NCBI RefSeq assembly: GCF_004379255.2
Contig: NC_056053.1
Location: forward strand, 19,464,188-19,528,187
Direction: 5' to 3'
DNA length: 64,000 bases
DNA from: Salvia splendens
Taxonomy: Eukaryota; Streptophyta; Magnoliopsida; Lamiales; Lamiaceae
Positions 51,401 through 62,584 of this stretch are shown piece by piece. The stretch's first letter is position 1. Each line of letters begins with the position of its first letter. A program made the position numbers and the translations under genes. Under the pieces are notes generated by a model that saw nothing but the letters and a program-made list of their open reading frames with translations, ran no database searches and had not been told where the DNA came from.

Positions 51401-52985
51401 TGACACAAGATTATCTATTGTAGATTTTGCACTATGCTAAGTAGCATATAGCCTCCCCACATATAAAGAAGTCCTTTGGGGCATCTAATAAGTAGATAGT
51501 TATGAGAAATTGATATTCCTGGGAAACAGCTGAAAAACCAGAGTTATCCGAGGACATTTTGTTTCAAAACCATTGCAATCAATAATCATACTACAGAATG
51601 TCAAAGAGAGGTCAAGGCCCACACATCTGTTCCTATCTAGTTCCCACTCCTCTATCAAGTCTTAATTGTTCAGACCAGTAATTATGTGAAAAATTTGAGT
51701 CTCTGCCAGATGGTAGCTATCAGAAAGTAGAATTAATCACTCTTTTAGTAACTCAAAGGAAAATCATGCTCTAATTTTATACAGTCCACTAGAAGGTATT
51801 GAGCTGAAATTCCTAAACCGGGTTGCCGACCTCTTATGGTGATGGTGCTCTTACCTACTTCCAAGTACAACTAAACATAAACTGACTGAAATGGATTTCC
51901 AGTAAATTTTGATGCCCCCACTGCCCCACATTCCCTTCCTATGGAGTCATTCCTCTGCATTACAAATATGACTATTTGCAGAGGACCAAGAGGGTTTGGG
52001 TTGAAACTAATTTTGAGTTTGAGCAAAATCAGAATAAACTCCCATCTAACTTCACATCCTAAATAACTTCATCTAACATCCTTCAAAAATCTGATGTCGA
52101 CGGGGTCAAAAAATAGTACACCAGTTGAGATATTTCTAAAGCCAACTTCACAAGGGCACTTTAAAGAATACTGATCAAGTTCAATATCACTGATTGTCTT
52201 GACATGATAAAATTCCGAGGAAATTTAACTGGCAGCCAACAAAATATTTATTTTAGCTGAAATCTGAAGAACTCAAACTCATATAGTTTTCAGAAGACAT
52301 TGATTGCTCAGGAGGTCAAATTATGCTGAAATAGTCTTAGTCATCATAAATAGGAGTAGATAATAACATGCTACTTACAGACAAGTCCAGTATTATCTAT
52401 GTTGTATCGATTACAGACTTCAAAGTCATTGAGATCAACGCGATCTTCCCATCTTTGACTGCATACACATGTTGTCACTAGTTACACAACCGCAACAAAC
52501 CATAATTCAAGCAGCATTTCAACAATACCAGCCTTAAGCCACAGGCCTACAACCAATTGAGCTAACAACTGGACAACTACCGGAATATTAGCATCCCTGA
52601 CTCACCGTAGAAAAAGCTCAGGAGCATTAGGAAGCGGCAATGTGTAGCGGTAACAAACATCTCTCTTAGACAAAGAATTTGGATCTTCGCCGCCGTCATT
52701 CACCACATAGCATGGTATCAGATTGAATCCACTTCTCGTTCGTCGCGATACTTTTTCTAAACTGATATTGTCACTGGAATCACCTGCAAATTCATTGTTA
52801 GTAGACAGAAAATCGAGAATTTTCCAACTTTACACGTAATGATTTTGGCGCGTAGAGTGATTCAAAATCATATATGCATAGATAAGCTTACCGGAATTGG
52901 ATGGACGGCGAAGAAGAGCGCGGCGTAGGATTTGCCAGCGCAAAGACGAGGGCTTCGGCGTTGACTGTGACTGATGAGGCTCCAT
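48479..52985 (-). CDS. CAMKMT: Calmodulin-lysine N-methyltransferase
   Basis: S-adenosylmethionine-dependent enzyme that trimethylates a lysine of calmodulin, tuning calcium signalling. Seven exons join in phase: 52985-52892, 52783-52606, 52458-52379, 50036-49976, 49896-49781, 49212-49080, 48758-48479 (313 aa). The N-terminus SSLRWQILRRALLRRPS is the plant CaM-KMT signature. TRSGFNLIPC and NTGLVCQWPSEDVLAYYC precede the class I methyltransferase fold with the SAM-binding loop IELGSGYGLAG (from residue 143), acidic VVISDGNPQ, FDIIVASDC and FFKKFHKGLA. The tail DHCYPLLVSITR is complete. Intron 3 is 2.3 kb, much longer than the others, and contains a 34-bp tandem duplication (50541-50608). Family members are non-SET enzymes of the MTF16 group. 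The assignment rests on motifs spread over all exons. Confidence 0.93.
50541..50608. repeat. 34-bp tandem duplication in CaM-methyltransferase intron 3
   Basis: Two adjacent copies of AATCATTTCTATGCAATTGA plus 14 bp, differing at one base (TACGCATG against TACTCATG). Confidence 0.9.
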
Positions 52986-53490
52986 CAATGGCGTTGCCAC
53001 GTCAAGCGACGTCGTTCCTTTTGTTCAGTGAAATTGAACTGTAGATCAGAAAACTAATTTCGCCCCTCCAGTTGTTAGATGTTGCAATATTACACCCCCA
53101 ATATATTTAAAATTTCAAAAAATTCTTATATACATTAATTAAGATTATTTATTTGGGAATTCGTGGCTACTGATTAGTTACTCCGTATGCCATTTATAGT
53201 CTGGAAATAATTAATGGAACATGAGTTCAACTTTTATATATTGCTTTTAAAATAAAATGTGACTATGTGAGTATAATAATTAAATAGAAAAAAAATGTGA
53301 TTTTATATTACAGAGAAGTCCAACTTTTGTTATGCACAAATGAAGGTGAAACTTCACAGTTAATTTCACTAACATGAAAGATGAAATAACTTTATATTAA
53401 CAAACATACAAAAGTGAAGATATTCTATCAATCACTACTAAAATACAACATATAATATATTAAAAAGTGGAATGAAGGGGGAAAATAAGT
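52986..53490. other. Intergenic, AT-rich; no gene
   Basis: Upstream of the methyltransferase and downstream of the transporter pseudogene. Nothing beyond AT-rich DNA is visible. Confidence 0.5.
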
Positions 53491-55634
53491 TCAAAAGATT
53501 GGGCATCCCTCAACAACAATGCCTTTAGCAGTAGGGCAAGAAGCCAGAGGGCATCCATCAGTAACACTTCCCATCCCCAAATACAGATACAGGAACACTC
53601 CCATGAAGGCCAATCCTGCATCGAGCGCTCCGGACAGCAAGTAGTTGAGTCAACTCCACCACTCTCGGTAGTATCGGTATGCAACATAGCCCAACAGGAA
53701 CCCTAAGATGATCCAGCTGTTGTAGTTCACAGCAGTTGCCGGAGGCATATTAATAACCGACACCAGCATCACAGGAACTGAAACTTGCTTAAGCCACTGC
53801 TGCCCGGGGAAGGCCTTGATGGCCACCCACACTACAACAGGAGCCACAGCCCCGACAAGGAAAGCCCAGTTGATGGCAGAGTAGAAGCCAAGATTTCCAA
53901 ATATCCTCTGTGGCCCGATCAATCCCCACACAACAGAGGCGTCATAGAACACATGGTCGCTCGGGCATGTCCATGGACTGCTAGAAGGAAGTACTGTCCG
54001 GTCACAGATATTGGGGAATGTGTCCATGAGCCACCATGCTGTTCCTAGATGCACCACTGATGAAATAAGAGTGCCAACTACCTGATCAATCAACATCAAG
54101 AATGAGAAAGACTATTATGATAAACATGGCTGATGTTTGGAAGAAAATGAAGTAACCTGGGCCATGAACATCGTTCAAGGTGGTATTTTCATGTAATGTC
54201 CGAGTTTGAGGTCTTGAAGAAACACCAACGCTTGTTTCATGCTGATGTAGCCATACACCTTGAAGCACATGTTGGCAACTGGATAACCGGGATACAGAAA
54301 TCCGATGAGGTATTCTGTGATCACATTCAATCCTGGTATCTGATAACAAATATTTTATCGATTAACATGTGTCTGAAACTTGCAGAATGCAGAGTAACTG
54401 CACAGTTTTTTTCTAATCTGGAATAACTAAACAACTACTCGCACCGAAACTGCAACTAATGATAACAATGTACAGATAAAAGGACATCTAAAGCCAACAA
54501 ACAAGAGGATGCATTTGGTATTGGCAAAAAATATGCAGGATAAAGTGCAAACATATCTAGGGATCAGTTACAGAGTCTCACTTGGTTTGTTGTGGCAGCA
54601 ATGACTCCAACAGGAAGGGTGAAGAAGAAGGCAAGAGCACACGCTAATAAGACGCCCCACCACGGCAACTGAAGTTGATCGATGTTAAATTGACATAGAA
54701 GTAAGGTGACGGCAATGTTTATGAAAAGAATACATAAGAACCACCATTCGGGAACTTTCTTGTAGCTTAGCATAAGCTTGGTGTGTACATCCATTGTCTT
54801 CTCCTTGAATGCAGACTTGCTCAGCAGCCACAGATCTCTAAGCACACAAAAGTGGACAGTTTCAGAAATCAACAAAGCAGCAGTTCTAATGACCAACAGC
54901 TGCAACTTTTCATGAGCCAACTAATCTAACAGATACATGTTCAGTTTGTCTATTTGCAACGTGACGTAAAAAGCAAACCAAATGGTTTCATATTTTGTTT
55001 TACCTCAGGCACGATCCATTGATAACTAGTTCTCTAGTTCGCATCAGTGACAGGAAAATATAAACTTAGAGCAGAACTTGACGAGGTAGCGGCGGAGGAG
55101 GCCGGCCCAGCCGAATCCGAGAATCTGCGTGGTGAGAACGACCCCGAGCCAAACCCAAAAGGTCATCTTCCGGCCGTAGAATATCTTGACGGCGCTGACG
55201 ATGTGGATGGAGTAAGGGTTGGCGGCGCCGGAGTTGGCGAAGATGGTGATGAGGACGTGCTCCTTGACGTTGAAGCGGCCGGGGTTGAGGCTGAACTCGC
55301 AGCGGCGGCGAGGAGGTGGCCGAGGGGCACGACGGCGATCTGGACGGAGATGGAGAGGGGCTCGCGGCAGTACCAGAAGAACTGGTTGAGGAAGGAGAGG
55401 AGGACGCAGGCGGCAGCGCCGAGAATCCACATCCGGAATGTGACCACGGGGAGGGATGGGTCGTCGGTGGGTGGAACCGTCAGGGCCACCTGCTCCACCG
55501 GCGAGTTCTCGCCATCGGAGGCGGATGATGGCTCCCCAACTGCACATAATCAATTAAATTAGGAGTTCAATTAGGAATGCAATCGAAATTAGATGAGGTG
55601 AATTACGGAGTGGGGCAGAGATTTCTTCACTCAT
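53491..55634 (-). pseudogene. Oligopeptide transporter (OPT family) pseudogene
   Basis: Homology to plant OPT1-5-type peptide/metal-chelate transporters is plain in five exon pieces: 55634-55607; 55539 to about 55082 ([17 protein letters not shown], then [20 protein letters not shown]); about 54840-54582 (SYKKVPEWWF, DQLQLPWWGVLLACALAF); 54339-54157 ([16 protein letters not shown]); 54081-53491 (GTAWWLMDTFPNICD, AVNYNSWIILGF, DGCPLASCPTAKG). Four kinds of damage are seen. The reading frame shifts after [10 protein letters not shown] with a dozen codons lost. Roughly 300 central residues, including several membrane spans, are absent between about 55082 and 54840. In-frame TGA codons replace the expected Arg after KIPP (exon 54339-54157) and after REWWS (near 53652). 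A short piece of the C-terminal loop is also lost. A functional carrier is impossible; intact splice sites suggest recent loss. Confidence 0.9.
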
Positions 55635-55772
55635 ATCTCACTTTCTAATTGCAACTGCACACGACAGAAGATTGGATACTCAAAGTGCGAGCGAGGTCAT
55701 CGGAATCGGAATCCATTTTTTCTCACGTGGAATTGAAGGTTTTTGTTTTGGGATGAATCCTACCGATTCATA

Positions 55773-56348
55773 GGGGTAAATTCCGCGAATGTAAGTCATG
55801 AGAGATGATATCCGCCATTTGTACCCGGAAAAAAACATTTACAATGATGGGAAAGACGCGTGAGGCTCTCGCGTCTTTGATAAACCAAACACGCGATAGT
55901 CTCTTGCGTGTATACAAAACACGCGTTATCTCATGCGTGTTTTAATTTAACATGCATCAAGCCCATGCGTGTTTGAATGAATGAAAAATCGAAAATATTG
56001 CTACTATTTACGTAGGATTGGAAATTGGATTTGGTTATTAAGGCCCATTAACGTAAATACCAATTTAGGCCCAATGGGAGAAAACGCCTAAGAAGCAGCG
56101 CTAACGCTCTTATCTTCTCCGGCGACTCTCTTACTCCCTCGTCTTCTTCGGCTAAATTCAAACACGCATGAGCTTGATGCGTGTTTAATTAAAACGCGCA
56201 TGAGAGTAACACGTGTTTTGTATACACGCAAGAGACTATCGCGTGTTTGGTTTATCAAAGACGCGAGAGCCTCCCCGTAAATGTTTTTTTTTCGGGTACA
56301 AATAGCGAATATCATCTCCCATGACGTACATTCGTGGAATTTAGCCCC
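55773..56348. mobile_element. Foldback element with about 190-bp inverted arms
   Basis: Left arm GGGGTAAATTCC...ATGAGAGATGATATCCGCC...TTTGTACCCGG and right arm CCGGGTACAAA-like sequence ending GGAATTTAGCCCC are inverted copies. Both arms include GATAAACCAAACACGCGA-type and GTATACAAAACACG-type sequence, with many ACGCG words. The 180-bp centre is unique and the 75-aa minus frame inside is an accident of the arms. No clear target duplication. The structure fits a MULE-like or foldback transposon. Confidence 0.75.
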
Positions 56349-57153
56349 AATTCACGAGATGCACCTGGACGGGAATTCGGCCGACCAATCATATCAAAAA
56401 TCTATTTCTTCACACAATTTCATATTTTATGCTTATTTTCAATTTTGTCGTCTATGTATGACTATTTCTAATCAGATCAAATTCTATAATTTCTAGATCT
56501 GATTAATGAAGCTAGCTCCATTTGGCCCTATCAATTTACTTTATCTCAAATTTAATAAAATATCTATCGGAAACAAATGTGCATCGGATGGACATAAAGA
56601 TTGTTACATAAATTTTGCTCAACAAAAATAAATATCTAAAGCTATTTTTAGTTGACTAGTTTGTTATGCGAATTAAATATCGTAAAAGTTACTTGAATAA
56701 ATATATAACTAATGTTAGTGAAAATACTTTAGTCTTTAATTATCTTTTTTGTAAAGAAAAGAGAGATTCTAACAATTTAAATATAATCTCCATATTTTAA
56801 AAATAAAAATTATTTTCATTTTGGTGTTTTTCTTAAAATTAGAAAATTTCTATTTTAGGAAGAATTTTTCTCTAATGAAGTGACTACTAATTTCATTTAC
56901 TTTTTTTTATCTCTTGTGATAGAAATTGTGAATTAAAATGATATATTATTTTAAAAGTTTTTTATTTTTAAAATGATATAATTTATTGATTTGTGAGAGG
57001 CTATAACGTGCCAATATAATTTAGTGATATGGAAAGCAAACAGGCGAAAATTAATTAAATATACCCAGTAAAATACTCCTTTTTATGGGCTTTACGCCCA
57101 TAGTTTACAAAACATGGGCTTATCGAGATAAGAAAAAAAAAAACTTCGGCGCG

Positions 57154-57327
57154 TGGAAAAGAGAATACTCTACTCCCTCCTCTCGACTACTACCACGACA
57201 CATTTCTTAGTCGACATGAAACTTTAGATAAATATTAGATTGGAAAAGAGAATACTCTACTCCCTCCTCCCGACTACTACCATGACATATTTCTTAGTCG
57301 GCATAAAAATTTAGATAAATATTAGAT
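57154..57327. repeat. 87-bp tandem duplication
   Basis: Two copies beginning TGGAAAAGAGAATACTCTAC at 57154 and 57241, differing at a few positions. The first Stowaway end (TACTCCCTCC) is included in the unit. Confidence 0.9.
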
Positions 57328-57472
57328 TAAGAGAGAAAGAGAATAAAATATTAAAGAATAATGTTTGAGTGTATTAATTGAAGAGGTAAGTTATCAAAAA
57401 TAGAAATATGTCATTTTTATTGAAAAAATTAAAAAAGAAACTGTATCATTTTAGTTGAGATAGAGGGAATAG
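57173..57472. mobile_element. Stowaway-like MITE with internally duplicated end
   Basis: Left end CTCCCTCCTCTCGACTACTA after TA; right end TTTTAGTTGAGATAGAGGG...TAG before TA. The left end is doubled by the 87-bp duplication, so a second left end starts at about 57260. Confidence 0.6.
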
Positions 57473-57674
57473 TATTTATACAGTATTATTGTTATACGCT
57501 CCTTAAATAAATTTGCCCATTGAGACTAAAATTTAGTATTATAATTATGCGTGTTTAACAAAGTTTCCAATATAGTAGTACTAGTATGTACTGTAATTCA
57601 TAATTCATAATTAGTGTAAAAATGAAGAAGATAATATAACCAAAATGAAGAAGAAAATTATGCAGTACTTGAAT

Positions 57675-60600
57675 CTAGACCGCATATCCATTTTCAACCC
57701 AAGCTACATATCCTCCTTCCATATTATACACATGTTTGAACTCCTGCAAAAAAACAAAACAATTTTGTGCTAGAGTTAGAGCATCTCCAATGGTCGGCGT
57801 CACCACCGGAGCGCCGATTTTTCGCCCACGCCGGTTTGACGCCGAACCATTGGAACCGGCGTGGGCGAAATCGGCGTCAAAATCGGCGTCGCCATGCCGA
57901 TTCCCGCGCTGACGCCGGTTCCCACGCCGATCCTCACGGGCGCCATTGTGGCTCCCGGATCGGCGCCAAACCGGCGTCGGATTTAAATATTTTTTTTTTT
58001 TTTCGCAAAACACAATATATACGCGCGTTGAACCTCATTTTCATTCGCACCACTTGTTTTAACGAGTACTCTCTCTCTACCTTACTTTCTGTACAAGATC
58101 AATAACGAGCAATGGAGAACAACTACGAAGGTACTCCAGTTAATCCCGGGGGATGGTCTCAGACTCCCCCGGCTCCCGGTGTAGGGTCTCAGACGCCCCC
58201 GACTCCCGGGGCAGGGTCCCATACTTCCCCGGCTCCTGGGGGAGGTGGTTGGCCTCCAATGAGCGGGTACTACAACGTGTACCCGTGACAGCAGATGATT
58301 CCGGGGTGGGCACCCGGCATGCAGCCCCCTATGCAGATGATGCCGGGGTGGGCACCCGGCATGCAGCCACCGGCGCAGCAGATGATGCCACCGGCGCAAC
58401 ATATGATTCCACAGTCGCAGGCGACGCACGAGGGGGACAACGCCTATCGGCCGACTTTTGATTTTTCCACCGGTTCTTCGCACACATCGACCCCAACGGA
58501 TGCACAGTATTCGGAGACCTTCTCCTTAGCGGACTTGGGTTTTGATATTAACGACGTTTCTGAAACTCTCATTCAAAGCCAGGGAGTAGGGCGGGGTAAG
58601 AAGAAGGGCAAGGCGAAGAAGGTCGGCGAGTCGTCGCAGCCCCGCGCCGAAATCCGGGGCCGGAGGAAGTGGACGGACGCGGAGAACGTTGCGGTTGCCA
58701 AGGCGTGGGTGAGTGTTTGCGACGATCCTCTCGTTTCAAACAACCAGAGGATCGTCAACTTGTGGGCGAAGATAGCTGCAGCCTACAGGGCATTTTGCCC
58801 TGAAGGGAGACCGTGCACCGGGGAGGAGGTCCGGAAGTGCTGGGACCGAATCAGGGCTGGCGTCTCTCGATTTTCGGGTTTGTACGCCAACGCCCTCCGC
58901 ATGCAGACCAGTGGCCAACAGAGGAAGACTGCAGGAGGATTGCGGAAAGAGCCTACCCCGATCCGGATAAGAAGTACTATGAGTTCACCTACTGGAACTG
59001 CTACGTTGTGCTCAACGAGTCGGAGAAATTCCGGGCAGGCGTCGACGCTGGCTGGCCGAAGAGGCAGAGACTGAACTATACCGGAGATTATAGCGGCAGC
59101 AGCGGTGGTTCGTCAGACCTCCCCGAGACGGCCCAGGAGGTCCCGACTCCTCGGTCGTTCGGTCGCCGACCTCGCCCGGTTGGGCAAAGGCGGGCGCAGC
59201 AGGTTGCGAGGGGGGGCACACCGAGTTCCCAGGATGTCCATTCGGCATCCCCCCTCGGCAGGTCTACCGAGGAGCTCAAATTCTTCGCGCGCCAACAAAC
59301 GCGCGCTCAAATGGTGAAGACCTTAGCCGACTTCCAAGCGGCGGTGGACCCCGAGGTGAAGGATTTTCTTCGCGTATTGCTCCAGAGCCAGCGTGAAGAA
59401 CTGGAGGCGATGAGGAGGGACACCGGCGACGGCAGTGAAGAAGCGTTGGGCGACGACGGAGACGAGGACGGCGGCGATGAGTGATTTTGTTTTACTTTTT
59501 TAAATTAATGTACTTTTTACTTTTTGTAATTTTTTTAAATTGTTGTACTTTTTTTTAAAAGTAATGTACTTTTTAAATTTTAATATTATTATTCGAATTT
59601 TCCGTATTTGTCTCGTAAATTAAATTATGTATGTTGATACAATTGTAAATTAAATTATATAATTGTTATTAGTGATGTGGATAGGTAGTGTGAAGGCTAT
59701 TTGATGGCTATTTGATGTCCAGTTGATGTGGCAAGCTGATGTGGCAGGAGAATTGTAGTGCTGATGATGTGGCAGTGTGAAGGCTATTTGACGGCTATTT
59801 GACGTCCGCCAGCATTGGAGATGCTCTTAGTACTAGTTTGACAATTAAAATAATAAATTACCTGAGATAATTGAATTCTGGAATGAAATTTAAATTCTTT
59901 TGTATAAATTATAATCTTGGGAGTTGGGATAGGATAAATAGATAAATAAATAAAACAGGCAAATGAATAAATAAATACTACTACTACTACCAACAATCAA
60001 TTTGGTTTACCAAAAAATGGCTATGGCAATACTCCTACACAAACTAAAATATTTTGAATGAATCAAATTAGATTTTGAGAAAATGGGACTTACTGCAGTA
60101 AGAAGATCAATTGTTGCATACAAGGATCTGACTCCACTTTTGCAACCCTGTTACACCCACATTTTAATCAAATTAGATCATAAATCAGAGACTTGTTCTA
60201 GCTAATAAAAAAAGTTCCAAGTATAAGTAATTTGCTTTGATAAGAGACTTACCAAAACGAGATGATCTTCCTTATCAAAATGCGACCGAACTTGATCCAG
60301 AAATTTGGGGTTATTCACCATACCTATATAATGTTCCAAATTCCTATCATAACATAAACTAACCAAAAAAGGGAAGACGAATAAACGAAAACTATATACT
60401 CCCCGAAAAATAGTTCATTTTTGTTATGCTATCTCTCATATTTTACCAAATTTTCTATTTTTATGAGACGGAAAGGTTGCTACCTTCCGACGTAATTATC
60501 TTGTAAGGAATGTTGATGGCGTTCCTCACATGTCCATTCTCGAATTCTTCTTCAGTCCTGTTCTCATTCAACTTAAGTATAACAAATCATATAATATAAT

Positions 60601-60793
60601 TATTATAGACAGAGGATAATAATCTCAATCTCGAATCTCCGAGAGAGATTTAAATTGACCTGACATCAAGATAAGTGTGGCCCTGATCAAGGAGATGTCT
60701 TGCTGCGTGGACATCGACATTGCCTCCATCACCACTGCAAATAGCCATGAGAAGAAAAAACACAGTGCACAAAACAGCCTTCACTACACCCAT
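57675..60793 (-). CDS. STR18: Single-domain rhodanese (thiosulfate sulfurtransferase 16/18-like)
   Basis: Sulfur-transfer enzyme family that moves sulfane sulfur through a Cys persulfide; plant relatives include STR16, STR18 and the senescence protein DIN1/SEN1. Exons 60793-60660, 60557-60484, 60323-60253, 60147-60094 and 57743-57675 join in phase to 133 aa. The rhodanese fold is complete: VDVHAARHLLDQGHTYLDVR, EEFENGHVRNAINIPY, the active-site loop GCKSGVRS with catalytic Cys95, and the closing GGYVAWVENGYAV. The N-terminus MGVVKAVLCTVFFLLMA is hydrophobic like a signal peptide, unusual for STR16/18, so secretory entry is possible. The last intron is 2350 bp because a 2-kb Harbinger-type element sits in it. 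Splicing across it must still work for the gene to be functional. Confidence 0.9.
57779..59826 (+). mobile_element. PIF/Harbinger-type element with broken ORF1, inside a rhodanese intron
   Basis: A 2048-bp element flanked by TTA (57776-57778 and 59827-59829) with inverted ends GAGCATCTCCAATGG and CATTGGAGATGCTC. The left subterminal region is GC-rich with repeated GGCGTCRNN-like words; the right one repeats GGCTATTTGA and GATGTGGCA. It carries ORF1 on the plus strand, antisense to the host gene, and no transposase. Confidence 0.9.
58112..59484 (+). pseudogene. Broken Myb/SANT-like ORF1 of a PIF/Harbinger element
   Basis: Close relative of the 467-aa ORF1 at 18672-20075: Gly/Pro-rich N-terminus with PGWAPGMQ units, trihelix RRKWTDAENVAVAKAW, IVNLWAKIAAAYRAF, FTYWNCYVVLNESEKF, FARQQTRAQMVKTLA, acidic tail. 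Two lesions are seen. TGA at 58286-58288 stands where the intact relative has TGG (Trp in YPWQQM), and one base is missing in an A-run near 58919, after SGQ, so the second half is in another frame. A shorter protein could start at ATG 58295, just after the stop, but would still meet the frameshift. Confidence 0.85.
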
Positions 60794-62127
60794 TCTTAAA
60801 CAACACAATGTTTCGATATACATTTAATCCTGCTCATGCTATATATATCAAGATTCTTAGCATTAAAATCCAATTGCCGTTTGATATTGTGGGCGCCAAT
60901 TAAGCTCATGGTTTCTTCCTTTTGCTTTCTTAACCGCGTGTTAATTATGAATTAATCCGCATTAAAAATGGAAAATCTAAAGACAAAATGTAGTACTACT
61001 ATTTTATTTTGTTTTTGTCTAACAAGTAAACAATCAATTAAATTAATGAGATTCTGTTTAAAGCATGTAGGCAGTCTCTTCTAGTTCTATTATAAAAAAA
61101 ATCCTTTAATTAGCCAAGATCCAATATTAGTAGTATAAAAAAGGGATATTTGCATCTAATGCAATTTTTACGAAGTTTTGGAAAATATATACTTTTGGGG
61201 AAAAAAGGTTAAAATAACTGTATTTGGTCCATGAAATCGACTTGGATGCTAGTTTATTGACCCATCGTGCAAATGTGCAATTCTTTAGTAGTAGTAATTA
61301 ATAATTAGAAATTCGTGGATCAAATTTGGTTTAAATCGGCGATATATTGATGCTCTTTTCAGTTTAAACTCACATATGATTTGATATCCACATGAATTCA
61401 TCCAGTTTTGTGGAAAATATTGTTCCACTCAAGTTTTTGATGAATCCAAAGGGGAGATGCACTACGAGGATAGGCTTATCACAACGCATTAAAATTTTAC
61501 AACAAAACAATAACGAGCTAGGTGTGAGGAACCTTATCCAATATCGGCTAAAGGGTGGGCCGTCCAAACTTTAGGAGATTGACTATAGTACATTAATTAA
61601 GGCTTTTGATTGACGAGGCGGAGCGGTGGTTCCACGGCGGCCTATTGTGAGCCGCTGCGACAGTCAAAAACATATTTTTTTCCTAATTTATTTTGTGATG
61701 ACTAGACGGACAAGTTTTTGTGGCTGTGGCGTGACTGTTCAGCCTTATTTTGGAGACTCTGATAGGTCAGGTCATACTTCATGATTTATAGATTTCAGTC
61801 AAAAGATTTCAACTATGAGGATCAGAAAAAACAGTAAAGAATCATGAAAGAACGACACAAATGCTTTTGTAGGCAGTTTTTCTAACAAGAGCATATCGAT
61901 CAAGCTATAAGAAACTCTACATATCGAATACTCATTTCATCCATGAAATTCAAAAGGTATACCATAATTATTTTATTTGGTATCCGTAGTATACAATTTT
62001 CTTTTCTAGAAAGGACATCGTATTTTACTTTATATCTCAACCTTACAAAACATCTCTTATTTACCAAAAAAATAACCATTTTTTACATAATTGACACGGT
62101 TAGTTCGTTGTATCATATTACCAACTA

Positions 62128-62355
62128 CTCCCTCCATCCATTAAAAATATACACTCTTTCCTTTTTAGTTCGTCCCACAAGAATATGTATTTTATATTTT
62201 TAGAAACTATTTTCTCTCTAATAAGGTGAGACTCATTCTTAACTAATAATACTTTAATTAATTTTTCTTTCTACATTTCTCTTACTTTACCAATTTTATG
62301 GAGTATTAAAATCTGTGTCGAATCCAAAATACATATTCTTTAGGAACGGATGGAG
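62128..62355. mobile_element. Stowaway-type MITE
   Basis: About 228 bp, ends CTCCCTCCATCC and GGAACGGATGGAG, inverted, each flanked by TA. Internal phrases (CACAAGAATATG, ATTCTTTAGG) match the copies at 47 kb. Confidence 0.87.
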
Positions 62356-62584
62356 TAGTATTTTTTAAAACATGTGCATATAAAAAAGGCAATGCTAGTA
62401 GTATATTTTTGCGTAGGATGGGAGCGTATAAATGTCCGAAATAGATTCCATGTATGTTGCCGATTAAATAAATACGCTCACAGTCTTCATAAAATGACAT
62501 CTCATGGCTAAAATAGCTAATATGGGGTAAAGACTAAAGAGTATAATAATAACTACACAATTTTGGGTTATTAATATCGTTTGG

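Larger units (their letters stand above)
55635..57674. other. Intergenic with foldback element and Stowaway
   Basis: No gene. It holds the inverted-repeat element 55773-56348 and a Stowaway-like element with an internal duplication near 57173-57472; the remainder is AT-rich. Confidence 0.5.

Noticed and set aside
53491..54339. Rescue of the OPT stop codons by RNA editing or as selenocysteine
   Set aside because: Nuclear plant mRNAs are not edited this way, plants lack the selenocysteine system, and the gene also has a frame shift and a large internal gap.
56088..56315. A 75-aa basic reading frame on the minus strand
   Set aside because: Lies largely in the right arm of the foldback element; the frame follows from the ACGCG-rich arm sequence.
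61370..61574. Overlapping 60-65 aa frames on both strands near 61.4 kb
   Set aside because: Neither resembles a known domain convincingly and they overlap in opposite directions; left as intergenic.
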